64,000 nucleotides of DNA from positions 2,308,001 to 2,372,000 of the forward strand of contig NC_088340.1 in NCBI RefSeq assembly GCF_036884655.1, read 5' to 3'. This document shows positions 12,642 through 23,100 of this stretch, piece by piece. A model generated the notes under the pieces. That model saw only the letters and a program-made list of their open reading frames with translations. It had not been told where the DNA came from and ran no database searches. Each line of letters begins with the position of its first letter. Within the stretch, counting starts at the first letter, position 1. Position numbers and translations under genes: made by a program. The stretch comes from Musa acuminata AAA Group (Eukaryota > Streptophyta > Magnoliopsida > Zingiberales > Musaceae).

Positions 12642-12673
12642 TGTTAGAATATGTGGCCTTTTATTGAATAAGA

Positions 12674-12680
12674 TATATAA
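12674..12680 (+). promoter_or_regulatory. TATA box of the LTR promoter
   Basis: TATATAA about 32 bp into the LTR, conserved in both LTRs. It predicts transcription start near 12705, so U3 would be very short and the variable LTR block would begin about at the start site. Confidence 0.6.
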
Positions 12681-12996
12681 TAGAATTGGGTTCCGTTGCG
12701 ATATTTTAGCCAAGACTAAGTCCACTACGGAACGATTCGTCGGAGATATCCTTGATGGGAGGAAATCCTCTCCGTTGAGGAATTCAGTTATTCTCCTCGA
12801 CTCTCTCCCCAAAAGCCCTCTCCCCAAATCCATCAATCTGTGTGATCCTGTGAAAGGATAGGAAGAGAGGAGAAAGGGTCTACTCTTCGCACTCCCTGTA
12901 GATTCCGCAGCGCGTTCGGATTAAAGACGGAAGACGGAGCCTGCAGCAATCTTGGATCACGGTGTGCTAAGCAGATCAAACAAGATCTCTGAACGG

Positions 12997-13009
12997 ATGG
13001 CATCAAAAG
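12997..13009 (+). CDS. Predicted first coding exon of gag-pol, inside the 5' LTR
   Basis: ATG GCA TCA AAA G followed by GTACGC, a good plant splice donor. Joined to the acceptor at 15257-15258 it continues in frame as M-A-S-K-V-V-L-P into Gag. This would give the long frame the start codon that it lacks at its own 5' end. It is inferred from sequence alone, with no transcript evidence. The alternative is that gag starts at the first in-frame ATG, roughly 60 codons inside the frame, which would remove a conserved part of Gag. Confidence 0.6.
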
Positions 13010-13112
13010 GTACGCATCGTATAATTAGATCTATGTATTGAATTTCAATCCTGCATATAGGTTAATTCCGCATAATTGATTTAGCATAATTACAGATTTT
13101 TATGCTCACAAT

Positions 13113-13124
13113 TGGTATCAGAGC
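13113..13124 (+). other. Primer binding site for initiator tRNA-Met
   Basis: TGGTATCAGAGC, two bases after the 5' LTR. It lies inside the predicted leader intron. Confidence 0.92.
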
Positions 13125-13297
13125 CAGGTTTTTGAAATCATGCATTAGATCTGTAAATTAATTTACGATGCATAATTACCTTTATCTTCCAAGAACTGCT
13201 AAGCAGTAATGGTCACCGTCGACCTCGCTGCAAATCTGCGGTTACGCAAAGTAGCGTACGCATTACAGAACTCGTCCCATATGCGGACATTATAGAA

Positions 13298-13580
13298 CCC
13301 CGTCCGTGCGACGGCATCACAGAACAGAACTCCGTCCGTGCGACGGCATCACAGAACTCCGTCCGTGCGACGGCATCACAGAACTCCGTCCGTGCGACGG
13401 CATCACTGAACTCCGTCCGTGCGACGGCATCACAGAACAGAACTCCGTCCGTGCGACGGCATCACAGAACTCCGTCCGTGCGACGGCATCACAGAACTCC
13501 GTCCGTGCGACGGCATCACTGAACTCCGTCCGTGCGACGGCATCACAGAACAGAACTCCGTCCGTGCGACGGCATCACAG
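13298..13580 (+). repeat. GC-rich tandem array with higher-order structure, unit 27 bp
   Basis: About ten copies of a 27-bp unit with core CCGTCCGTGCGACGG. The copies are grouped into a four-unit higher-order repeat of 113 bp, because every fourth unit carries five extra bases. The block boundaries fall at 13328, 13441 and 13554, exactly 113 bp apart. Each core can fold as CCGTC-loop-GACGG. Because 27 is a multiple of 3 the array reads open in several frames on both strands, but it shows no protein-like composition and is not taken as coding. Confidence 0.9.
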
Positions 13581-13787
13581 AACCCCGGTCGCACACGGCC
13601 AGAATCCGTCCATGCGACGGTCGGCCGCACGCAGGCAGACAGCCCAGGTGGCGGCCATGCGTGAGTTGGCCGTGCATAGGCGGCGGCCGCGTGCTGGCAG
13701 CAGCCACCCGCGGGTAGGAACCGCCGCAGCGGCACCGGCCGCGTATGAGCAGTAGCAGCCCCGCGGCGTCAGCGCCGTGACGGCAGT

Positions 13788-13924
13788 GGCCGCGCACAGG
13801 CTAGATCTACCGCTGGCAGCCGCGCACAGGCGGTCGCTGGCAGCCGCGCACAGGCGGTAGCCCGCAGCCGCGTACAGGCGGCAGCCGCGCACAGGCGGCA
13901 ACCCGCAGCCGCGTACAGGCGGCC
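13788..13924 (+). repeat. Second GC-rich tandem array (CCGC-GCACAG-GCGG units)
   Basis: About six imperfect copies, 17-25 bp apart, of a unit with core CCGCGCACAGGCGG (some with T for C in the loop). Each core can form a 4-bp stem CCGC/GCGG with a 6-nt loop. It is embedded in very GC-rich DNA between the first array and the AT-rich part of the leader. Confidence 0.75.
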
Positions 13925-14479
13925 AGGCCGCAGGCAGCAGCGGCAGCGCCGCTCGCGCAGGCGGCGGCGGCGGCGGCGATGGCAGATTAGGGTTTTGGCA
14001 TATTTACGTTTTTACCATCGAGGCTAGGGTTTTGAAAATTACAGTTTTACCCTTTGCAAATATCGTAATTACAGTTTATGTTCTGTCAACATATTTACGG
14101 TTTTGCCCTCGGGTCTAATTTCTGCCAAATTACAGTTCTGCCATTCGCATATTTTCGATTTATATCTTATCAAATATTTCCGTTTTTTTTTTATCATTAT
14201 GAAATTGAGAAATTTAGGTTAAATTCTCAATTATAAAATTGATAAATATCATTTATTATAATTATGATTAATTTTAATCATGATTATATTTTTTTATTAT
14301 TTGATTGGATTTAATTTTGTTAAAAAAAAACTATAAATTATGGTTTATTTTATGGTTTTCTCATATGAATTATTCATTATATATGTGGTAAATAAAATTA
14401 AAATCCAATTATTGTTTTTGGAATTTTCATTTATTTATTCACATGTATATGCTTGAAATTATCATATGAGTTTTATTAA

Positions 14480-14712
14480 TGTTCAATAATTATTATGGTT
14501 ATTTATTATTGAACTGTTTTGTATTATTGTTCAATAATTATTATGATTATTTATTATTGAACTGTTTTGCATTAAATTTCAATAATTATTATTGTAATTT
14601 ATTATTGAATTGCTTTGCATTAATGTTCAGTAATTGTTATGGTTATTTATTATTGAACTGCTTTTACATAAATGTTCAATAATTATTATTGTTATTTTAT
14701 TATTGAACTGCT
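14480..14712 (+). repeat. AT-rich tandem array of five 48-bp units
   Basis: Five diverged copies of about 48 bp. Each contains TTCAATAAT near its start and ATTATTGAA about 20 bp later, so each can form a hairpin with a 9-bp stem. Exact phase is seen between 14480 and 14528. Confidence 0.85.
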
Positions 14713-15258
14713 TAGCAAAATTAAAGAAATATTGATGAATATTATTTGTAATTTATTTCCTTAAGTTTTATCTGACTAGTAGTTGCCAAAGTGGCCTAGG
14801 ATGATAGACTTTTGTGATATGAATTACAATAAAAGTTTTATCATTTATAGGACATTTTTATTTTATATCATGGCATTAGTCTTGTAGCCACCAAAGTGAC
14901 CTGGACTAATGACTTATAAAATAATATTAAAGAATTAGTCCTAAATGATATTAAAGAAATAATATTCATAATGGCACATATAATTATGAGATTTAGATAA
15001 TCCCAAAGGAGAATCTAATTCAAATAATTATATGATGGGGTAGGATGATACTATTTTAGATATCCTTGCAGTTTAGGGTTGTATACCCAAAGGTAACAAT
15101 ACCTATTCCTCAAGGATGGTATCAGTCCTCCAAAAATATTCTTGAGTGAACACTAGATATGTCAATATTTCACCCAAAGGTGTAATATAGATGATATCAA
15201 TAGTTCATCAATTTTTGACAAACTCAAAGCATTAATGTTGTTATATATCTTTTTGTAG

Positions 15259-18200
15259 TGGTACTTCCGCATATACATTCATATGCTTCAAGTGTCCCTG
15301 TACTTTCTGGATCAAATTATTCAGAATGGTTAGAGCATGTGCAATTTACACTGGGTGTGTTAGATCTTGATCTAGCATTACTTGTTGAAAAGCCTGCAGA
15401 CTTGACTGATGAAAGTACTGCAGAACAAGTTAATGAAATGAAGGCTTGGGAAAGATCTGATAGGCTTAGTTTAATGTTCATAAGAATGACAATTGCAAAT
15501 AACATAAAGACTTCATTATCGATTGTAACTAGCGCAAAGGAATATTTAAAGGTTATTGAAGACAGATTTAAATCTGCTGATAAGTCATTGGCTGGCACAT
15601 TGATGAAAGAACTGACTACAGCTCAGTATGATGGTACTCGAGGAATTCAGGATCATATCCTCAATATGGCTGACAAAGCTGCAAAACTTAAAACATTAGG
15701 CATGAATGTTGATGAATCTTTCCTCGTGCAATTTATTCTTAATTCTCTTCCTTCTCAGTTTGGCCCATTCAAGATTCACTACAATACAAATAAGGATAAG
15801 TGGGACTTGAATGAGTTGACTAGCATGTGTGTTCAGGAAGAATTGAGATTAAGGCAGGAAAATTCATATAATGTCATGACGACTACTCAAGGAGGTGGTA
15901 ACAAGAAAAGAAAGTTGAAGCATCATCCATCAAAGAGATTTGCTAAGTCTGGAAATGTTAAACAGACTAATGAAAAGAAAGCCTTTACTGTAAAGTGCTT
16001 CTTTTGTGGCAAGAAAGGACATGTGAAGAAGGATTGCATTAAACGCAAGACTTGGTTCGAAAAGAAAGGTATTAACTCGACCTTTGTATGTTTCGAATCA
16101 AACATTACAGAAGTTCCTTCTAACACTTGGTGGATAGATTCCGGTGCTTCAACTCATGTTACAAATAACATGCAGGGATTCCTTTCAATTCGGAAACCAA
16201 AAGAACATGAAAGATTCATCATTATGGGAAATCGTCTTAAAGCGAAAGTGATATCAATGGGAACTTATCGTCTACGCTTAGAGACGGGTCACTTGATGGA
16301 TCTTGTTGACACATGTTATGTCCCTACAATTTCTAGAAATTTGATTTCTCTTTCTAGAATTGATGAGTTGGGATATTGTATTTCTTTTGGTAGTGGCAAA
16401 CTCAGCATATTTTACGATTCAATTAAAGTTGGTTCTGGAATTCTGTGTGATGGTTTGTACAGAATTAATTTGGATCTTGAGTTTGCAAAGACACTAATGA
16501 CCCTGCAATCAAATGTTGGATTGAAACGTAGTTTCAATAATGAAAGATCTTCCATATTGTGGCATAGACGATTGGGACATATCTCCAAGGAAAGAATTGA
16601 AAGATTAGTGAAGGATAATATTTTGGAACATTTAGACTTCACTGATTTTGATATTTGTATAGATTGCATTAAGGGAAAGCAAACTAAACAAATAAAGAAA
16701 AATGCCACAAGAAGCAAAGAACTCCTTGAGATTATTCATACTGATATCTGCGGACCACTCCACATTCCTTGTTTTAGTGGAGAAAAATATTTCATCACAT
16801 TTATAGATGATCTGTCCAGATATGGCAAAGTTTATCTAATACATGAAAAGTCTCAAGCCGTTGATACTCTTGAAGTATACATAAATGAGGTTGAGAGACA
16901 ATTAGATAGAAAAGTTAAAATTGTCAGATCTGACAGAGGTGGTGAATTTTATGGCAGATATGATGGATCTAGTCAGAATATTGGTCCTTTTGCTAGATTC
17001 CTAGAACAACGGGGTATTTGTGCTCAATATGCATTACCAGGTGTGCCACAGCAGAACGGTGTTGCTGAAAGGCGAAATCGTACTCTGATGGATATGGTTA
17101 GGAGCATGATGAGTTATTCCTCTGTACCTGAGTCGATGTGGGGTGAAGCTCTTAGGACAGCTATGTACATCTTGAACAGGGTTCCTAGCAAGTCAGTTTC
17201 ATCGACTCCATTTGAGTTATGGACTGGTAGGAAGCCCAGTCTGAGACATTTACATATTTGGGGATGTCCTGCAGAGATAAGAGTATTCAATCCACATGAA
17301 AAGAAATTGGAGCCAAGAACTATTTCAGGATATTTTATTGGTTATCCAGAAAAATCCAAGGGATACAGATTTTATTGCCCTAATCATAGTATGAGAATAG
17401 TAGAATCTGGTAATGAAAAATTCCTAGAAAATGGCGAAATCAGTGGGAGTGAAAAATCTCGAAGGATTAATTTTGATATTGAGGAGATTCAGGTTAATTC
17501 TCCCATATCATCTCCTGTCCGAGAGATTGTTGTTCCTCAAATCAATGAGAGTATTGATGAGGGTGAACAACAAAATAACATCCAAGAACTCTCACATGAT
17601 GTTGATGTCGCCGCTGATGATCTTGTAGAACAATCACAATTGGCAGATTTGAGAAGATCTCAAAGGAAAAGGAAACATGCCATTTCTGATGATTATGTTG
17701 TATATCTACAAGAATCAGATTATGATATAGGAATAAAAAGAGACCCCTTATTGTTTTCACAAGCCATAGAAAGTAACGATTCTGAAAAATGGTATGATGC
17801 AATGAAAGAAGAGTTAAAATCAATGGTACAGAATGATGTCTGGGATCTCGTTGAATTGCCCAATGATTGTAAAAGAGTCGGTTGTAAATGGGTCTTTAAG
17901 ACAAAACGTGACTCAACGGGCAATATCGAACGATATAAAGCCAGACTTGTGGCCAAAGGTTTTTCTCAGAAGGAAGGCATCGACTATAATGAGACTTTTT
18001 CTCATGTTTCTAAAAAGGACTCATTGAGAATCGTTATGGCATTAGTAGCTCATTATGATCTTGAGTTGCATCAGATGGATGTGAAAACAGCATTTCTGAA
18101 TGGGGATCTGGATGAGGAAATCTATATGGAACAACCTGAAGGATTCATAGAAAAGGGAAAAGAAAGTTGGGCTTGTAAACTTAAGAAATCCATTTATGGC

Positions 18201-19310
18201 CTTAAACAAGCTTCCAGACAATGGTATATAAAGTTTCATAATACCATTACTTCCTTCGGATTTAAGGAAAACACTGTTGATCAGTGTATATACCTGAAGG
18301 TAAGTGGGAGCAAGTTTATTATATTGGTCTTATATGTGGATGATATTTTACTTGCCAGTGATCTTGGTTTATTGCACGAAACCAAAATATTTCTCAACAA
18401 GAACTTTAAGATGGTTGATATGAATGAGGCATCCTACGTCATTGGCATTGAGATATTCAGGGATAGATCTCAAGGATTATTAGGATTGTCTCAGAAAGGA
18501 TATATTGATCGTATCTTGGAGAGATTTAATATGCAGCTTTGCTCAACCAATGATATGCCTATTACTAAAGGTGAAAAATTCAGTCAAAACCAGTGCCCAA
18601 GAAATGACTTAGAAAAGAATCAAATGAAGAATATTCCTTATGGATGCGCAGTTGGAAGTCTACTATATGCTCAAACCTGTACAAGACCAGATATCAGTTT
18701 TGCAGTTGCAATGCTGGGAAGATATCAAAGCAACCCAGGAATGGAACATTGGAAAGCTGCAAAGAAAGTAATGAGATATCTACAAGGGACAAAAGATTAT
18801 ATGCTCACATACAGGAGATCTGATCAGCTTGAAGTAACTGGATATTCAGATGCTGATTTTGCAAATTGCCTCGACAGCAGGAAGTCCACTTCAGGATTTG
18901 TATTTATGTTAGCTGGTGGGGCAATTTCTTGGAAAAGTGCAAAGCAATCGCTTATTGCATCATCAACAATGGAAGCTGAATTTGTGGCATGCTTTGAGGC
19001 CACAAATCAAGCTTTATGGCTGCAAAATTTTATCTCAGGACTTGGTGTGGTCGACTCAATTGCCAAGCCGCTGAAGATATTTTGTGATAACACCGCAGCA
19101 GTTTTTTTTTCTAAGAATGGCAAGTACTCTAGTGGTTCCAAGCACATTGAGTTAAAGTACTTGGTGGTTAGAGAAAGAGTCCAGAAACAGCAAGTGTCTA
19201 TTGAGAACTTGAGCACCACTATTATGATTGCTGATCCATTGACAAAAGCCTTACAGTGCAAAATATTCAAAGAACATGTTCTTAGAATGGGGCTTGTGAG
19301 CAAGTCATAA
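15259..19310 (+). CDS. Copia Gag-Pol polyprotein, uninterrupted
   Basis: Single frame of 1350 codons encoding the full copia polyprotein. Approximate positions: Gag/UBN2 domain at residues 1-210; zinc knuckle CFFCGKKGHVKKDC at about 247; aspartic protease DSGASTH at about 293; integrase HHCC finger from WHRRLGH at about 433; integrase core with SDRGGEF at about 557; reverse transcriptase with WVFKTKRD at about 877 and catalytic YVDDILLAS at about 1026; RNase H with DADF at about 1198 and TMEAEF at about 1237. It ends with the usual ADPLTKAL block. There is no ATG at the 5' end of the frame. The frame is open back to a stop at 15216-15218, and the first in-frame ATG is about 60 codons inside. 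The boundary at 15258 coincides with a splice acceptor, so translation is proposed to begin in the LTR exon at 12997. Confidence 0.93.
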
Positions 19311-19738
19311 AGGATACGGTGATGCATGTTTATGTGGATGCTATTATTGACATTTTTAATAAAAGTTATCTGTTTCTGCTATCCTGTTTACATTTATGTT
19401 TATGCATATTATGGTTGAATGTAAGAACAGGATTGTCTTGACAAGACAAATTACAGGGGTCATTATGGACTATGTTAGGAAAGACTAACAATGTTGTGGT
19501 ACATAGAAGGGAGTATAACATTGATGAAATACAACCGTTATGACTCGCATTGATAGTTGGACTTAATATAGTATTATTGTATTTATTGGACTTATTGGCT
19601 TATTTTTAAAAACATGGCCATGTATAAAATGTTTTTTTTTTCAAAATTTTTGGAATCTAATTAGGTAAAATTTGTTTTCAAACAAATTTTGTTTTGTTTG
19701 TTTTGATTTTGTATCTCTTTTATATCTTATCAATTAAT
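19311..19738 (+). other. 3' untranslated part of plus-strand copia element
   Basis: Non-coding sequence between gag-pol and the purine tract. No further open frame (no env-like gene). Confidence 0.6.
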
Positions 19739-19750
19739 GGGCCAGGAGAA
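19739..19750 (+). other. Polypurine tract of plus-strand copia element
   Basis: GGGCCAGGAGAA directly before the 3' LTR. Confidence 0.65.
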
Positions 19751-20165
19751 TGTTAGAATATGTGGCCTTTTATTGAATAAGATATATAATAGAATTGGGT
19801 TCCGTTCCGTTGAGGGGTGGTTAGTGTGTTAGAGCGTCGCACCTCTCCGTTGAGGAATTCAGTTATTCTCCTCGACTCTCTCCCCAAAAGCCCTCTCCCC
19901 AAATCCATCAATCTGTGTGATCCTGTGAAAGGATAGGAAGAGAGGAGAAAGGGTCTACTCTTCGCACTCCCTGTAGATTCCGCAGCGCGATCGGATTAAA
20001 GACGGAAGACGGAGCCTGCAGCAATCTTGGATCACGGTGTGCTAAGCAGATCAAACAAGATCTGTACGCATCGTATAATTAGATCTATGTATTGAATTTC
20101 AATCCTGGCATATAGGTTAATTCCGCATAATTGATTTAGCATAATTACAGATTTTTATGCTCACA
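19751..20165 (+). repeat. 3' LTR of plus-strand copia element
   Basis: 415 bp. It matches the 5' LTR almost perfectly, except that a 37-nt block replaces about 69 nt near its start and 21 nt are absent. The absent 21 nt contain the ATG and end exactly at the donor GT. The target duplication ACAAC follows at 20166-20170. Confidence 0.93.
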
Positions 20166-20170
20166 ACAAC

Positions 20171-23100
20171 AACATGTTCCCACAATTCAAACTAATCTTT
20201 ATCTGTGATATTATTTATATGAAAGGATAGGTAATTACGTTCGACCTCTTTGCTAATCAGTAAGCAAACAAGATTGTTTCTTAGTATCTTAATCTCTAAT
20301 CCACTAAATCTTTTATGGTTAATGTAGCTACCACAGTAAGCCATGGAAAGAAAATCTAGTAGTCCACGACAAGCAATATAGTGTTGTGATTAAGATCTCT
20401 CTATCAACTAAATTAACCGAATGATGTATTACGAATACATCATGTAACGCATGAGAGAGGGCGGCGCATAAAATAAAAGGCCATGCATGGAACCCATGCA
20501 AAACAAAAAACATGATGATGAGCTCATCCTTGTCCACTTCTCTCCATTGGCTTTTGGCTCACTTTGGCTTTCATGCTCCCGATGGGGTATCGGGGAGATC
20601 ATCTTGCCTTCGATGGGAAGGACGAAGGTGAGAGGAGAAGAAAGGGTTCGTCAAGGTTGTGTCTATCGACTCGAGCCCTCACTTTTTCCCAAGACGGAGA
20701 AAGGATGGCTTGTAAGGCTGTGGCGATGATTTGCCGAAGCCTATGGTTGAGGAGGCCAACAGGGAGATTGAAAGATGGAATCTCTTGATCAAGTCTCGGA
20801 CCGTATGCTCCGATTACAAATATTTTTAAATGTATAAAATAATTTATAAAATTACATTTAGTAAAAAATGTATAATAATAAAATTATTTTTAAAAGAATA
20901 ATCTTCGACAAATGAATCCCACCTTACGAATATCTATGGTAAAATTAAATATCAGAATCATTCGATTTAAATAAATTTATTTTATTTTGTTAATGGGTGC
21001 TACCATTAAATATACCTCTGCTTTTGTATTGCTTGGGTTTACTTAAAACATCATCCTTGGAATTTATAGATAAAAACTATATGTTTATCTTAATTTTTTT
21101 AAAATTTAATAATACTAAAATTATATATAATAAATTATTAAAAAAAAACTCATGAGAAATTTTTGTAGAGTGTTCCAACTTTGAAAAATTCTCACAAAAT
21201 ATTTTTTTTATAAATAATCATTTTATCCTTATCCTCCACTAGACCAAACTTGATCGTCCCTCTATCATCGCCCCGCATCACCTCTGTCATTATCTTTCCT
21301 ATCATTTACTCCACTGATCTATTGTTGCGGAAGGAGTCGTCGTCACAACCTTATGCCTCCCTTTCTCATTAAGCATGAGGTCTCCTTCCAAGGAATGATG
21401 AGAGTAATGTCTTTGCCTTTGTCGAACCCACCCAGCATAATAATCTTCACCTCCGTTGGCTCTGCTCATCAATGGAGGCGTAACGACCTCTATTAGACCC
21501 AAGGATTGAGGCATAATGAGTGCTAAGGCTCTGCCTTTAATAGACCCATCTAGCAATGGAAAAGTAGTAATCCTTATTGGATCCAATAGTGACAAGAGCA
21601 AACGCACCCCTCATTCCTCGATGATGATCACTTGCGTCCTTACTTGCACAAGGACAACAAGAGCTATAATTGTCACACTCTTTCCATCCTTGCACAAGGG
21701 CAAGGCAGGCGGGGGCAGGTCTAGCAAAGCAAGCATGACGTAGGGGTGATATAAAATGAAAGTGATGAAATAGGGATAAAATGATCTTTTCACGTGACCA
21801 AAAAGAATTTTTCAAAAAAAATTTGTTTTTCAAAAAAAATTACCCTATATATATATTACAGGGAGAAAAATACGCGTCGGTGGCATCGGGCGGCTGCGCG
21901 AGCTCGAGGGCCGTGTGTCCTGACAGCGCCCAAGCGAGAGGCGCCGTGCCGTCTCGCGGTGGCCCGCCCGCCCGCCCACCCCACTGTGAGCCCGTGGATT
22001 GGATGCGCACAAAAGGAAAAGGCCGCGTTCACAGGTTTGATTCGACGACTCGCCTGGGCTGTTTGCTGGGTTCATCCGCGCCCACTGCTCGGCACCGGCT
22101 CACCGGGCTACCGTGCGTAGGCAAGCAGCAGCAACGACCGCCTCTTCCCCAAGTTTATAACATGCATATGACCGCATGCCGATTCTTTTTATTGCACAGA
22201 AGAATCTATTTCCTTCAACCGTGAATGTTCTGTGGGTAACTATCGGTGTATCTATGGAGCAGAGACTTGCGACGAAGCTGAGCTTCATACATCGTATTTA
22301 CTCAGATCGTCAAAGTAGTTCATTTTACCTCATAAACGATACTGACTAAACTGAATTCTGCCGGCACCGACATGTTTTCTTTTACGTTACTGAACCTTTC
22401 TCTGAGTTCAGACATAAAATCGCTGCTCAAGTGATGCTGGAACTGTCGTTTCTTTTGTATAGCTAGATTCCCTTCGAGACCAACCTAATTTGATCTGCAA
22501 TGACCTCATTGACACAAGGAGCATATATCAACGATAGACCCGCTACGACCATTGCAGGTGGCTTCGATCTCCAGAATCGTACGAAGAACCAATGAAGTGG
22601 AGGCTTATCCCGGAGCAAGCGCTGGCCCGCTGCCATTATTTTTAGTTGCGCAGTCAGCTTCCTGGTGGCAGTGCAGAACAAACTTGGCGTTGCATGGTTA
22701 AACTGCATACCCCTATCATATATATTATATACTTGTGCTTGTTCTGTTGGCATGGTGGCCGTCGTTGTTGTTCCAAGACCTGGCCACAATAAGAATGGCC
22801 GAGTGGAGAACACAAAGGACGCAGCAGGACGAGTTCCATAGCTGTCCTTTTCGTAGGTGCTGCCATGGATTTCGTTGCAGATAAGAGAGCAGCAGACCGG
22901 GGGGGGCGGGCAATCAATCATGCTCCGGATAAGGACACGATGGAGATCAAAGTAAATGCCAAGGGCGGAGACGTGGTGGCGATAAGCCTCGGTGAAAGGG
23001 ATGGGGTTGGCCTTTCCATCGAAGATTCTGATCACCCCCCCACCTTCTTCATGTGGTGGTGGGAGTACATGTTTCTTCGGAGATGGGGACTGGGGAGGGG

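Larger units (their letters stand above)
12642..13110 (+). repeat. 5' LTR of plus-strand copia element
   Basis: 469 bp. It carries a TATA box at 12674-12680 and, near its end, an ATG followed after 13 nt by a splice-donor consensus (12997-13011). It contains a 21-nt segment absent from the 3' LTR and a distinct block at about 12702-12770. Confidence 0.93.
13010..15258 (+). other. Predicted leader intron of the copia element
   Basis: Runs from a GTACGC donor in the LTR to a pyrimidine-rich acceptor ending TTTTTGTAG. It is about 2.25 kb and includes the end of the 5' LTR, the primer binding site, three hairpin-forming tandem arrays and an AT-rich tail. Within the tail the motif CCAAAGTGgCC occurs twice (about 14787 and 14897). 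If removed, the mRNA would code for gag-pol but could not prime reverse transcription. The unspliced RNA would be the genome. Confidence 0.55.
12642..20165 (+). mobile_element. Ty1/copia retrotransposon with intact gag-pol and a 2.1-kb repeat-filled leader
   Basis: A 7.5-kb element with LTRs of 469 and 415 bp (TG...CA), a perfect 5-bp target duplication (ACAAC), a tRNA-Met primer binding site after the 5' LTR, a purine tract before the 3' LTR and one uninterrupted gag-pol frame. The leader between primer site and gag is unusually long and holds three tandem arrays. Apart from two blocks, the LTRs differ by about one substitution and one single-base indel, so insertion is recent. The blocks are a 69-versus-37-nt replaced segment just downstream of the TATA box, and 21 nt missing from the 3' LTR. 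The full frame and recent insertion suggest that this family is or was recently active. Confidence 0.95.

Noticed and set aside
13306..13901. Several overlapping open frames up to 149 codons in the GC-rich repeat array
   Set aside because: The 27-bp unit is a multiple of three, so frames stay open on both strands automatically. The products are simple repeats with no known domain, and they lie inside a retrotransposon leader.
20487..20788. Two plus-strand frames of about 75-80 codons
   Set aside because: They overlap each other in different frames and show no family resemblance.
22463..23035. 190-codon minus-strand frame as a hypothetical gene
   Set aside because: No domain, no conserved block, no splice context, and overlapping frames on the other strand of equal quality. 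Probably chance.
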